From Magnolia sinica (Eukaryota; Streptophyta; Magnoliopsida; Magnoliales; Magnoliaceae): a stretch of DNA of 64,000 bases. Position 1 is the stretch's first letter. Each line of letters starts with the position of its first letter. The notes under the pieces are model-generated. The model did not search any database and was not told the origin of the DNA. It saw only the letters and a list, made by a program, of their open reading frames with translations. A program made the position numbers and the translations under genes. Shown here piece after piece: positions 22,650-31,560 of the stretch. The DNA lies in assembly GCF_029962835.1 (NCBI RefSeq), contig NC_080584.1:83604862-83668861 (forward strand), written 5' to 3'.

Positions 22650-23832
22650 TCAATTGAGACATTTTGGACCTAATTCTTTGCCTTCAATTCTTTCCCCATC
22701 CACCGATAGACTTGTTGTTTTGTTGACCCACGCTCTTGCACTTGCCATGTGTGAAAAAAAATTGTGTTTTTGTCTCCCTCTTTTAGCCAAACCACCCGAG
22801 AATGCTTTCTCCACTTGATTTCCTCCTCTTAACCTTGCATTATGTTTTGCTTTGTAAACCTCTCTCCACACCCTCTCCTTTTTGGACAACTCTTTGGATT
22901 CTTCCTTTATATCAAGGGCCTGAATATCTTGAAACAACTTTGCCAATTCCTTTTCGCGAGGCTTCCACACCTTTTTCCACACCATAATTTTCTTTTTTTT
23001 TTTTTAATCAATTTCATCTTCTGAAATAGACGAAAGCCTGCATATCCATCCACCTCGAAAGAAGCCCACCATCCTCTGAATTTTTCCACAAAATCATCCA
23101 CTTGTAACCAAGCCAACTCGAATCTGAAAGGCTGAGGGCCCCAGTCCTCTTCTTACACTTTAAAATAATTGGGCAATGGTTAGACACTGGTTTTGGCAGC
23201 ACGCTTTGATACACTAACAGATATTTTTCTATCCACTCCGAGGAAACAATCAAGTTTTGATTTAATAGCATTTTACTAGCCACTTGACCATGTGAATTTC
23301 ACATCTCCCATCGGCAAATCAACCATTTCGTTTCTAACTAGCCATTCTGAAAAGCCCTTCATGCTACGAGTTATTCAATCCCCATTTGATTTTTTGTATG
23401 ACAACCTTACAACATTAAAGTCGCCTACCAAGGACCACAGCAATTCCATTTCATGTATCCAGCTCGTCCCAAAAGAGAGACCTATTTCTCGTGGTCGACG
23501 ACCCATAGACAGATGTGAACACCCAATGATAGCCCGAAGCCACTTCACGAAATAGCACTGAAATCGAATAGTTCCCAATCCAACTGTCCTCTTTTGACCA
23601 GATATTCATATCCCAAATAATGATAATTCCACCTGCTGCACCTTCTGCATCAAGGGCCACCCATTCTTTAGATTTATCACTCCATAAAGAATTAATTAGC
23701 CGCTGATCAATTGACTGCATTTTGGTCTCCTGAAAGGCCACAATATGCGCTTGGTACTTCTTACACAAGTCCCTTATTTGCCCTCTCTTCTATGGGCAGC
23801 CCAAACCTCTCACATTCCAACACAATCTTCAT
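22650..23832 (-). pseudogene. LINE ORF2 endonuclease (EEP) domain and linker, broken
   Basis: The ORF2 start is at 23832 (MKIV), followed by WNVRGLG after a one-base frame change and then an in-frame stop. Endonuclease landmarks are AFQETK, SVYGS, LVGDFNVVR and SNHCPI. In the last, Asp of the usual SDH motif is Asn, so a catalytic residue is lost. The linker (about 22650-22985) has ARLRGGNQ and KHNFFSHMASARAW. Multiple frameshifts and stops make it a pseudogene. Confidence 0.85.
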
Positions 23833-24600
23833 TGAGCACTTGTTCTTTCCTCATCTGCCCATGCTGCCAGCCTGGGAGAAAACCGAATAATTTCGTGTGC
23901 TGAATCCCTGACCTGACTGCCTGCCTCTGATTAGACTCATCTTCCAAACTACGACCACTGTTATCTTGAGGATTTAGTTTCCTCCCTTTTGATTCCTCAA
24001 ACTCAAACAATTCCACAATCTTCCGGCCTATCCCCAAATGATACTCCCACCAGTTGAGCTACCTGTAGAGTTACGACTTTTACCTGCCTCATTCCCTGGG
24101 CAATTGATACCCTGCTACTATGATTCTGTGACTCATTACTTGATTCTGATCTTGCAATCTGATCTGCCGCCATACCTCGCATCACCGGAATCCTTTGGTT
24201 CTGAATGGCAAGTGGAACCATTTCTGGAACTTCCTCGCCATCACAGCTGATATTCTGAGAGTCACCATCAGCCACTATTGATGACAACTGATGAGCTTCT
24301 TCTGACACCACTGCAGGGTAAAGGATTGGTGTCAAGCTGTTTTCCGGATCCATTCTACTTTCTAGGGCTCTTGGAGCAAATTCAACCAACTTCCCTTCTA
24401 CTCCCGTGTGCAGCCCTGTTTGCGAGAAACCAGATTTGGCGTATGCAGAAGAGGAGCACTATTATCTTGCTCGGGTTCAACAATGCTGTCCGATCGACTT
24501 CAAATCTGGAATTTCTCCTAGATGAGCTTTCTCTGTTCTCTTCTCCCGTTACATGCACTGTAGCTATGGTACTGCCCACCATAGAAATGGCCCAAACCTC
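23833..24600 (-). pseudogene. LINE ORF1 C-terminal remnant
   Basis: Minus-strand frames at 24382-24582, 24003-24389 and 23810-24037 lie just upstream of ORF2 and end LNEDC, where plant L1-type ORF1 normally stops. The sequence is Ser/Glu-rich with no zinc knuckle left. Assigned by position more than by motif. Confidence 0.55.
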
Positions 24601-24640
24601 AGTAATGGGGCCAAATGCAGGTGGTTTTTAACCCAAAATA

Positions 24641-25880
24641 TACATTGTAAGTATGATCCCTAGTGGGTGGTGGACATCTAATGGATACAAAAAACTAAAA
24701 ACTGAACAAGTAGTAAACAGTCCAAATTCAACAAACAATGCTCATTACTGAGATGGTTGAAAATCCATATCTTCGGTAAGTGAAAATCTCAAGGGGCATC
24801 TTATTTTGTAGCATGAAACAAATGGTTGAAAATCCATATTTTTACAGAGTACATCTCTCCTGTCCTTTCTCTTTCTATCAATTTCACTGTTATACTCTCC
24901 CATTCTCCTCTCTTTCTATAAACCTCACTGTTTAACTATTAGTTTAACCAACGATGCTTGGTTTATATGAGGGAATTTCCCATTTGAGGGATTAAACAAT
25001 GCTTAAGCCAAAAGGTTGTACTTGTACTGTACGGTTCGGGTTCTGACTGTCAATGATATCATTCTAGCAATTGATATTATGGACCTTGCTGTCAATGACC
25101 CATGCATCAAAAAGCCCTGGGATGTTGTAGATGTTTGATATTTGGCCTTTTCTTGGTTGAGTGTGAACCATTGCTGTACATTTTCTCTTAGCCGTCTAGT
25201 TTTTGACCACCAATTGAAGGGTTAAGGTCTTCCAATCTGGGGAACTTTTGGTGAATGGGCCATCCACAATGGGGCCCATAACAACAACTTTTTGACTTGG
25301 TGAAACATGGGCCCCCTTACCCCACCTGTTCAATTGAAAACCCAAACAGTACCGTGCAACGATTCTACCTGAACATTATAATACCTCTTTTGCTGGTCCC
25401 TTGGTTGATTTGTTGTGACGTTTTCATTTCTCTTAAAATTTGTCACCTTTCACACACAAAGTGATAGTAGTAGTAGTAATAGGAGTAGTAGTAACAATAA
25501 TAATTATAAAATGAATGTGATTAACAAGGATATGATCCTTTTTTCTTCCTTCTCTTTTTTGAAATGGACAAGGAAATAAGAGTGCCATCCAATAAAAACA
25601 AAAGAAGACAAGGAATGAGGCTGGTGTGTTGGGTACCTGAATAAATCAATTTCCTGCAAGGAATCAACATTTTATAAAAAATGCGAAAAAAAAATACAAG
25701 AAAATTTTACAGCTGGGACATATGAATCGTAATTAAGCTATGTCTGACTGCAAAAATTACACATTCATTGACCTTTTGATTTACTTCAACTATGAAACTT
25801 GTGGCTACAAATGGAAGATACAAATCTCTTATTTCCTGTAGTCTTAAGAAGAAGCACCGACGGAGCGAAGCATCTCCTCT
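24641..25880. other. Intergenic, no gene recognised
   Basis: It includes a short imperfect AGTAGTAGT/AATAATAAT microsatellite (about 25466-25507). No domain-bearing ORF. Confidence 0.45.
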
Positions 25881-26027
25881 GAGACATTTCCTAGGAGTTA
25901 CGTAGAGCCCTGCTTCGATTTTCAGTGTTGAATATTAGATTCTCTGCACAAGCTTGACTGAGGTTAATAGAATTGGGACCTCTGCCACAGCTAGTAGTGT
26001 TTGTTATAGTCTGGTCCATGTAAAAGC

Positions 26028-26210
26028 AAGTACGACTTGCTCTCATAGCCATGGTAGCCTCCAGATTCCATCCACAGCTTAAAGCGATGATCATCTTCAT
26101 TGAGTGGAACAAGCATGACTTGTTCCCCTAGTGATGGCAGCCTTCGGATTCTATCCAGCTTAAAGCAAAAACCATCCTCATTGAGTGTTGAAGACTTGGA
26201 TAATATACGT
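26028..26210. repeat. Imperfect tandem duplication in the 3' flank of the PPR gene
   Basis: TCCACAGCTTAAAGCGATGA with CATCTTCATTGAGTG (about 26070) recurs as ATCCAGCTTAAAGCAAAAAC with CATCCTCATTGAGTG (about 26152). Both are preceded by an ACTTGTTC- or ACTTGCTC-like block and a GGTAGCCT- or GGCAGCCT-like block. It lies downstream of the minus-strand PPR stop and could fall in its 3' UTR. Confidence 0.6.
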
Positions 26211-26449
26211 TCCTAGTTTACTGTTTAGGTGTACCACAAATCATTTCACTTGTGCTTCCTAATCCCATTTAATGCCCTTCGTGGTTGAGGCGGGACACCG
26301 AGAGTGGAAACTGCATTAGCATTTTCCACTTTTTCTGCACCAAAACATGGCTGATATGAGTTTGAGAGAAGGGTCCTGTTCTTATCTCAACCACCATTCA
26401 GCGTGTCCTATCATCCTTGGAAATCGCCACTACTTATATACTGTAAGTC

Positions 26450-28429
26450 TCAACCATCTAAGAGAACTCGGAACTTCACCCGCTTTTTTATGCTGCCCCA
26501 CCTATCGTAGCCTATCCCAATCTTACTATGCATCAGTTTGATGGCCAAGTCGGCATTACCTGCCTTCCTCAATGCGTTGATCATAACCGTCCGAACCCTT
26601 CCAGGTATCTCTCTACCTCTATCAACAACACCATCCGCCAATTTGCAAGCCTGCTCGATCCTGCCTGCCTTACACAAGACATTGATCATATCTTCAAAAG
26701 CTGTTTCGGGTATAACACCCATTGGTGCCAGATCATCCAATATCTTGCAAGCCCTCGCGACCTTGCCAGAAAGGCAAAGCCCTGTCGAGAGAGCTCTGAA
26801 AGAAGCCGGCGTGGGAGTGATGCCCTTATCAATCATTGCCTCCCATAACTTCAGGGCCTCTTCATTCTTATGTTTTTTGAACAGCCCATTGATGAGAATG
26901 GTATACGTATAAACTGTTTGATCACAACCTTCATCTTCCATCCTCTTAAAGAGTGCCAATGCCTTCTCCATGTTTCCAGCTTTAGCAAAAGCATCAATAA
27001 GCGCATTGTAGCAATATGAATCCCGCACACATCCCTTCTCTAATATCCCTTCAAAAACCTTCTCTGCTTCATGCACCATCCCGCTCTTTCCAAGCCCATC
27101 AATAAGGCTAGAATAAAACACAGCATTTATAGGGACACCCTTCTCTCTACAGAGTTTGTAACACTCCATAGCCTTCTCCAAGTTCCCAGCCTTACACAAA
27201 CCATTAACAACAACACTATAGGTCACCTCATCTGGCTCGAGTCCTTCCTCCTCCATCCGCTCGAAGAGCTTCATCGCCTCCTCCTCTTTCCCAATCTTTG
27301 CAAATGAATCAATCAGAGCCGTGTAAATTGCCACATTGGGTTTACAACCCTGCCTAATCATACTCTGAAAAACTGCCAACCCTTCAGTCGGGTTTCCTTC
27401 TCTACAGAGCCCTGAGATCACCAAACTGTATGCATGAGGTGGGATCTCTATCCCCTTCTCTTCCATTTCATGATAGAGGCCCAAACAAACATCCAACCCG
27501 CCATCCGAATAGCATGACTGCATCAAAGTCAAATACGTTATCTTATCCGGAAGGATGTCCTTCACCTCCATCTCCTGAAACCTCTCCATCGCCTTTTGGG
27601 TTTTCCCCGCTTTCCAATACCCTTTAATCAGTATATTATAAGTCACAACATCCGGGCGGATCTTCCCGCCTTCCATGGTCTCAAAAACCCGCTCCGCCGA
27701 TTCTAGAAAATTTGAATTCACCAAACCATCCATCAAGAAATTGTAAGTGAAAATGCCAGGCTCAATTCCACTCTCCTTCATCCAACGCCACACCCACAAC
27801 AGTTCCTCGATCATGCCTGAAACGCCCAAGCTCCGTATCAGAGAATTTGACGCGTGTGCAGTCATTGCAAATTCCTTAACCTTAATTTCAGCGATCAACT
27901 GTCGGATCGTATCTAATTCTCCGCCAGCGGATGATAAGATATCAATGAGCGAAACGTAGGAGTCGAGCTTGTGATCGTAATTCCTCTGCTTCTCGGCCCA
28001 ACGGAAGAATTGAAAGGCGGTTTTAGGGGTTTTGGATAGGTTGGGGGAATCGAGGAGGTGCGCCACGAAATTGGGAGATAATCGGATGAGGAATTTGCGG
28101 CAGAAGGCATCGAGATCGGATTCGACGGCGGGGGATTCTTGGAGGAGGTGGGCCACGCGATCGAGCCATGGGGAGGGTTGGAGATTTTTAGGGTTTTGGA
28201 CGGCGAGATCGGAGACGTCGACGAAGGGTTCCATCCATTCAGGAGGAGGGAGGGAAGTGGAGAAGAGCTTAGGAAGATCGAGCCGGGAAGTGGAGACCGT
28301 TGGATTGAAGGAGATGGACGGTTGAGATGATGGAGGTGGGTTGGAGGGATGAAAGAGAGGGGAAGGGTTTTGAAGAGAGGGGAAGGGTTTTGGAGGAGAG
28401 AAGAAGGGAAATCTGGGGGATTTTCTCAT
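26450..28429 (-). CDS. P-class pentatricopeptide repeat protein (659 aa), probably mitochondrial
   Basis: An intact single-exon gene from ATG at 28429 to TGA at 26450. PPR proteins bind organellar RNA one base per repeat and act in its processing, stability or translation. Residues 1-60 are rich in Pro, Ser, Phe and Arg with no acidic residue before about residue 51, fitting an organellar targeting peptide. From about residue 155, fourteen 35-residue repeats follow (clear ones at 226-260, 261-295, 331-365, 366-400, 401-435, 436-470, 471-505). Each has the [V/I]xTYNxLI...G(L/Y)xKAG pattern. No E, DYW or SMR domain is present, so this is P-class rather than an editing factor. Length, the PPEWMEPF block, the ALSTGLCLSGKVARACKI block and the C-terminal IKKRVKF match, from memory, the Arabidopsis At1g03560 protein. 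Opposite-strand frames across this interval are shadows. Confidence 0.97.
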   Translation of the reverse strand: MRKSPRFPFFSPPKPFPSLQNPSPLFHPSNPPPSSQPSISFNPTVSTSRLDLPKLFSTSLPPPEWMEPFVDVSDLAVQNPKNLQPSPWLDRVAHLLQESPAVESDLDAFCRKFLIRLSPNFVAHLLDSPNLSKTPKTAFQFFRWAEKQRNYDHKLDSYVSLIDILSSAGGELDTIRQLIAEIKVKEFAMTAHASNSLIRSLGVSGMIEELLWVWRWMKESGIEPGIFTYNFLMDGLVNSNFLESAERVFETMEGGKIRPDVVTYNILIKGYWKAGKTQKAMERFQEMEVKDILPDKITYLTLMQSCYSDGGLDVCLGLYHEMEEKGIEIPPHAYSLVISGLCREGNPTEGLAVFQSMIRQGCKPNVAIYTALIDSFAKIGKEEEAMKLFERMEEEGLEPDEVTYSVVVNGLCKAGNLEKAMECYKLCREKGVPINAVFYSSLIDGLGKSGMVHEAEKVFEGILEKGCVRDSYCYNALIDAFAKAGNMEKALALFKRMEDEGCDQTVYTYTILINGLFKKHKNEEALKLWEAMIDKGITPTPASFRALSTGLCLSGKVARACKILDDLAPMGVIPETAFEDMINVLCKAGRIEQACKLADGVVDRGREIPGRVRTVMINALRKAGNADLAIKLMHSKIGIGYDRWGSIKKRVKFRVLLDG

Positions 28430-28576
28430 GGCCTGCTCACCAGTTACAATGTTCGATTCACATTAATTCGACGGTCTGGATGGAATTAGCTTGTCCCAGC
28501 AGCTGGATCAACGGTGAAGAAGAAGAGACCCGTCATGGATGCTACTGAGTTGCAGGGAGAAGAAGAGAGGAGTTTA
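28430..28576 (-). promoter_or_regulatory. Short upstream region of the PPR gene
   Basis: Only about 150 bp separate the PPR start codon from the first foldback element at 28577. This stretch must hold the 5' UTR and proximal promoter unless the element supplies part of them. Read on the minus strand it is CTTCTCTC- and CTTCTTC-rich. No TATA box is obvious, which is common for housekeeping PPR genes. Confidence 0.45.
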
Positions 28577-29103
28577 GGGACGCGGATTAGCTACTGAACT
28601 CGACAGTAGCAGTCTGGCTACTGAAGTGAGGTCACCACGTTCTGTGAGCCCCACCATGATGTATGTGTTGTATCCACACCGTCCATCCATTTTCTAAGAT
28701 CATTTTAAGGGATGATCCAAATAATTATGAATATATAAGCTAAGTGGACCCCACAACAGAAAACAGTGGGGATTGAATGCCTACCATTAAAAACTTCTTT
28801 GGTCAACAGAAATTTTCGATCAAGCTAATATTTATGTTTTCCCTTATTGTATGTCTGTATTAACTTATAAACAGGTCAGATCTCAAATAAACATCATGGT
28901 GGATCCTAGGAAGGTTTCAACGGTGGGCTTCACTATCCTACTGTTTTCTGCGGTGGGGTCCACTTGAACTTTGGATCTTTCTCATTCTTTGGCTCATGCC
29001 TTAAAATGATATGTCCAAATGGATGGATGGTGTGGATACAACACATATATTATGGTGGGCCCAAAGAACGAGGTGACGTCACTTCAGTAGTTAATCTGCG
29101 TCA
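28577..29103. mobile_element. Foldback-family element next to the PPR promoter
   Basis: Left end GACGCGGATTAGCTACTG and right end, read inwards, GACGCAGATTAACTACTG. Inside come TGAAGTGAGGTCAC against TGAAGTGACGTCAC, then the family stem (TGATGTATGTGTTGTATCCA against TGGATACAACACATATATTA). The left end contains a local duplication of the CTACTGAA block. No clear 9-bp duplication, probably because the next element abuts it. Confidence 0.75.
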
Positions 29104-29620
29104 GATTGCCTACTGAATCCTGATGCTGTCAATAACCAGCATCTACTGGACGGTGCTCTGTGGGCCCTACCATGATGTATGTATTTTATCATCTTAGGGA
29201 ATGAGAAAAAAAAAATAGAGTTATATCCAATTCTCGTGTGAACCACACCACAAGAAAGAGTGCTGATCAAACGCCCACCGTTAAAAACTTCTTGGATACA
29301 ACAAAAGTTTTGGATGAAGTTGATATTTTAGTTTTACCTTCATTCAGGTCATTGTGAACTAATCAACAGGTTGGATGGAAAATAAAAATTTCAGTAGAAC
29401 CTAAGAAGTTTTTAATGGTGGGCGTTCAATCACCCATGTTTTCTTCTGGTGTAGTCCACTTGAGATTTTTATCTATCTCATTTTTTGTATAATTACATTT
29501 AATAATATTAAAAAATAGATGGACGGATTGGATAAAACACGTATATCATGGTGGGACCCACAGAGCACTGTCCCTTAGCCAACTCGCTACTGGCAGCGTC
29601 TGTAGGCCCATTTTGCATTC
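29095..29620. mobile_element. Second foldback-family element, abutting the previous one
   Basis: Left: CAGATTGCCTACTGAATCC, then GTGCTCTGTGGGCCC and TGATGTATGTATTTTATC. Right: ATAAAACACGTATATCATGG, GGGACCCACAGAGCACTGTC, then TTAGCCAACTCG. Interior family blocks (GTGAACCACACCACAAGAAA) are present. The outer ends are weaker than the inner stem. Confidence 0.7.
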
Positions 29621-30869
29621 GGCCTGCAGCCATTACAAGCTAGGGGTTGGAGGATCATGTGACGGAGATTGCATTGCTAACCTCACTTCGAGATTGAGAA
29701 TGACATGTTTGAAAGAAAATGAGATTAGAATTAATTTTATAGGCTTTGAAAAATGAGCCTCATGTTAGAAAGTGTGAGATGGAATTTTCAAATCCCATGG
29801 AAGATGAATTTTTCTTTTAGCCAGGTGTAATTTGAAAGGAAACCTGGGATTTAATTTTAATTGCATACTTTGCAAACATGGCATTGGAAAATATAGGATA
29901 CACCCCATTCAGGGATAATACCTTACACATACATTTACTGATACTTTTATAATTCCATCCACCTTAATCCCACCTGATGCAGTTTTCCATTGGGATGAAC
30001 TGAAAACACAAAAATATTAGCTTAATTCAAAACTTATGTAGCCCTAGGAATGTTTCAAGGGTGGTTGTTCAATCTTCAGTGTTTCCCATAGTGTGGTCCA
30101 CTTGAATTTTGGATTGAGTTATTTTTGGGAGCATGTCTTAACATGATCTAGAAAAATGGATGAACAGAGTGGATTTCTCGCAACAATCACGGTGGGGCCA
30201 CCTAGCTTCCCTCACAGGAAGTTGTTGGAAAGGCTTTTACAGGCCATCCGTGTCAGATTGCAGTCCATGTAAAATGGGTTAGGGCTTGCATAAGAGGATT
30301 TATAGTATATAATAAACCAGGTTTGGGTCAGGCCAGCAAAGAACAATCGACGCCATGATGGGCTGGAGCCCAGCAACCCATGTCAAGACCTCTTTTTGCA
30401 AGATTTTGGCCATTCATCACACATGCATGATATTGATAAAAATACGATTGCAATCTAATAAAAGAAAAAGGCTAATGGCCTTTTAGACACAGCCAAACCT
30501 ACCTTGATTAGTAAAAGGATATAAATTTTAGAATCAAGCCCAGCATTTAAGAACAAGCCCAAAAGCCAGATGTGCCAGGTTGGTCCTCAATCCGCTTTCT
30601 AATTAGTCATTCTTGTTTTGCTTGGTTGGTAATAAATAAATATTCCTTATATCAGAAAAAAGGCCGGGGTCCACACAGCTCCATCTCATAATACCATTTC
30701 CCCCCATGGGTTATTTAAAATTCAAATAGATTTTGTTAAAATCCTGATAAATTTTACGAAAAATCGAATGCTGTTGTCGCGATAATTTCAAAATCTCGTT
30801 GATGGTAGGCGCGGTAATCCAGAAATGAATCTTATAAATATATTTATTTCTTATCACATGCAAGCAAAA
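29621..30869. other. Intergenic with a foldback half-element
   Basis: A right half of the TTTCTCGCAACAATCACGG subfamily lies at about 30000-30215, with CACTTGAATTTTGGATT and AAATGGATGAACAGAGTGGA. No gene recognised elsewhere. CATGTTTG and CAAACATG words (about 29703 and 29873) may mark another small inverted-repeat element. Confidence 0.5.
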
Positions 30870-30941
30870 GGTCCCATGGTCTAGTGGTCAGGACATTGGA
30901 CTCTGAATCCAGTAACCCGAGTTCAAATCTCGGTGGGACCT
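30870..30941 (+). tRNA. tRNA-Gln (anticodon CTG)
   Basis: The 72-bp cloverleaf folds completely. Acceptor GGTCCCA pairs with TGGGACC, with discriminator T. The D arm lies in TGGTCTAGTGGTCAGGACA. Anticodon stem TTGGA/TCCAG has loop CTCTGAA, placing CTG (30903-30905) in the anticodon. The T arm is CCGAG-TTCAAAT-CTCGG. It reads CAG codons. The internal A box (TGGTCTAGTGG) and B box (AGTTCAAATCT) are intact. No intron and no genome-encoded CCA, as for nuclear tRNAs. A CAA (30861-30863) lies at the usual plant initiation position and a T6 tract follows. Confidence 0.97.
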
Positions 30942-30954
30942 TAAATCATATATA

Positions 30955-30960
30955 TTTTTT
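30955..30960 (+). terminator. RNA polymerase III terminator of tRNA-Gln
   Basis: A TTTTTT run 13 bp after the tRNA end, the standard pol III stop signal. Confidence 0.85.
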
Positions 30961-30978
30961 CCCCTTTTTGTAAACACC

Positions 30979-31150
30979 TCACATTTATGTAGGGCCCACC
31001 TTTTTTTTTTTCCTTATGTCATCCTAACCATTCACAAAGTGCTCCCCACCCATATGAACGGGGGGCTCGGATTCTCACATTTATGTGGGGCCTACCGTTT
31101 TTTCTTATGTCATCCTAGCCATTCACGAAGTGCTCCCCACCCATATGAAC
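30979..31150. repeat. Tandem duplication, 96-bp period
   Basis: TCACATTTATGT begins at 30979 and 31075, each followed by CTTATGTCATCCTA, CCATTCAC and GTGCTCCCCACCCATATGAA. A third, more diverged piece lies at about 31630-31680. Confidence 0.75.
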
Positions 31151-31560
31151 GAGAGTCTCATTTTAGGGATTCAAAATCTCAAGTGGACCACACCACGGTA
31201 AACAGTGGGGATTGAATTCCTACCGTTGAAAACTTCTTGTGGGCCCCAGAAGTTTTGGATCTAGCTGATTTTTATGTTGTCCCTTCATCCAGGTCCATGT
31301 GACCGTATGAACAGATTAGATGGCAAATAAACATTGCTGTGGGCCTTAGGAAGATTTCAACGGTGGGCGTTAAATCCTCCCTTCTTTCTGTGGCGTGGTC
31401 CACTTCTGCTTTGGTCCTCTAAAATCCGCTCATAACATGAATGGATGGAATGCATGAGTGTATAAAACATATATTATGGTGGGGCCCACAGAGCTTTCTA
31501 GTACTGATCAGTGCTAAGGTTAGTACCGAAGGGTTCACTACGGAATCCGAGTCCATGAAT
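31150..31560. mobile_element. Foldback-family element, left end truncated
   Basis: It has the interior GGACCACACCACGGTAAACA, a GTCCATGTGACC core and the right arm AAAACATATATTATGGTGGG followed by GCCCACAGAGC. The left stem is missing and appears replaced by the 96-bp tandem repeat. Confidence 0.65.

Larger units (their letters stand above)
21818..24640 (-). mobile_element. L1-type LINE, internally deleted, minus strand
   Basis: On the minus strand the order is ORF1 tail, ORF2 endonuclease, linker, zinc-binding RT tail, an AATAAA signal (21855-21860) and a poly(A) tail (21818-21835 as T on the plus strand). The reverse transcriptase core between linker and zinc-binding region is missing. The 5' boundary is approximate and no target duplication was found. 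Confidence 0.85.
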
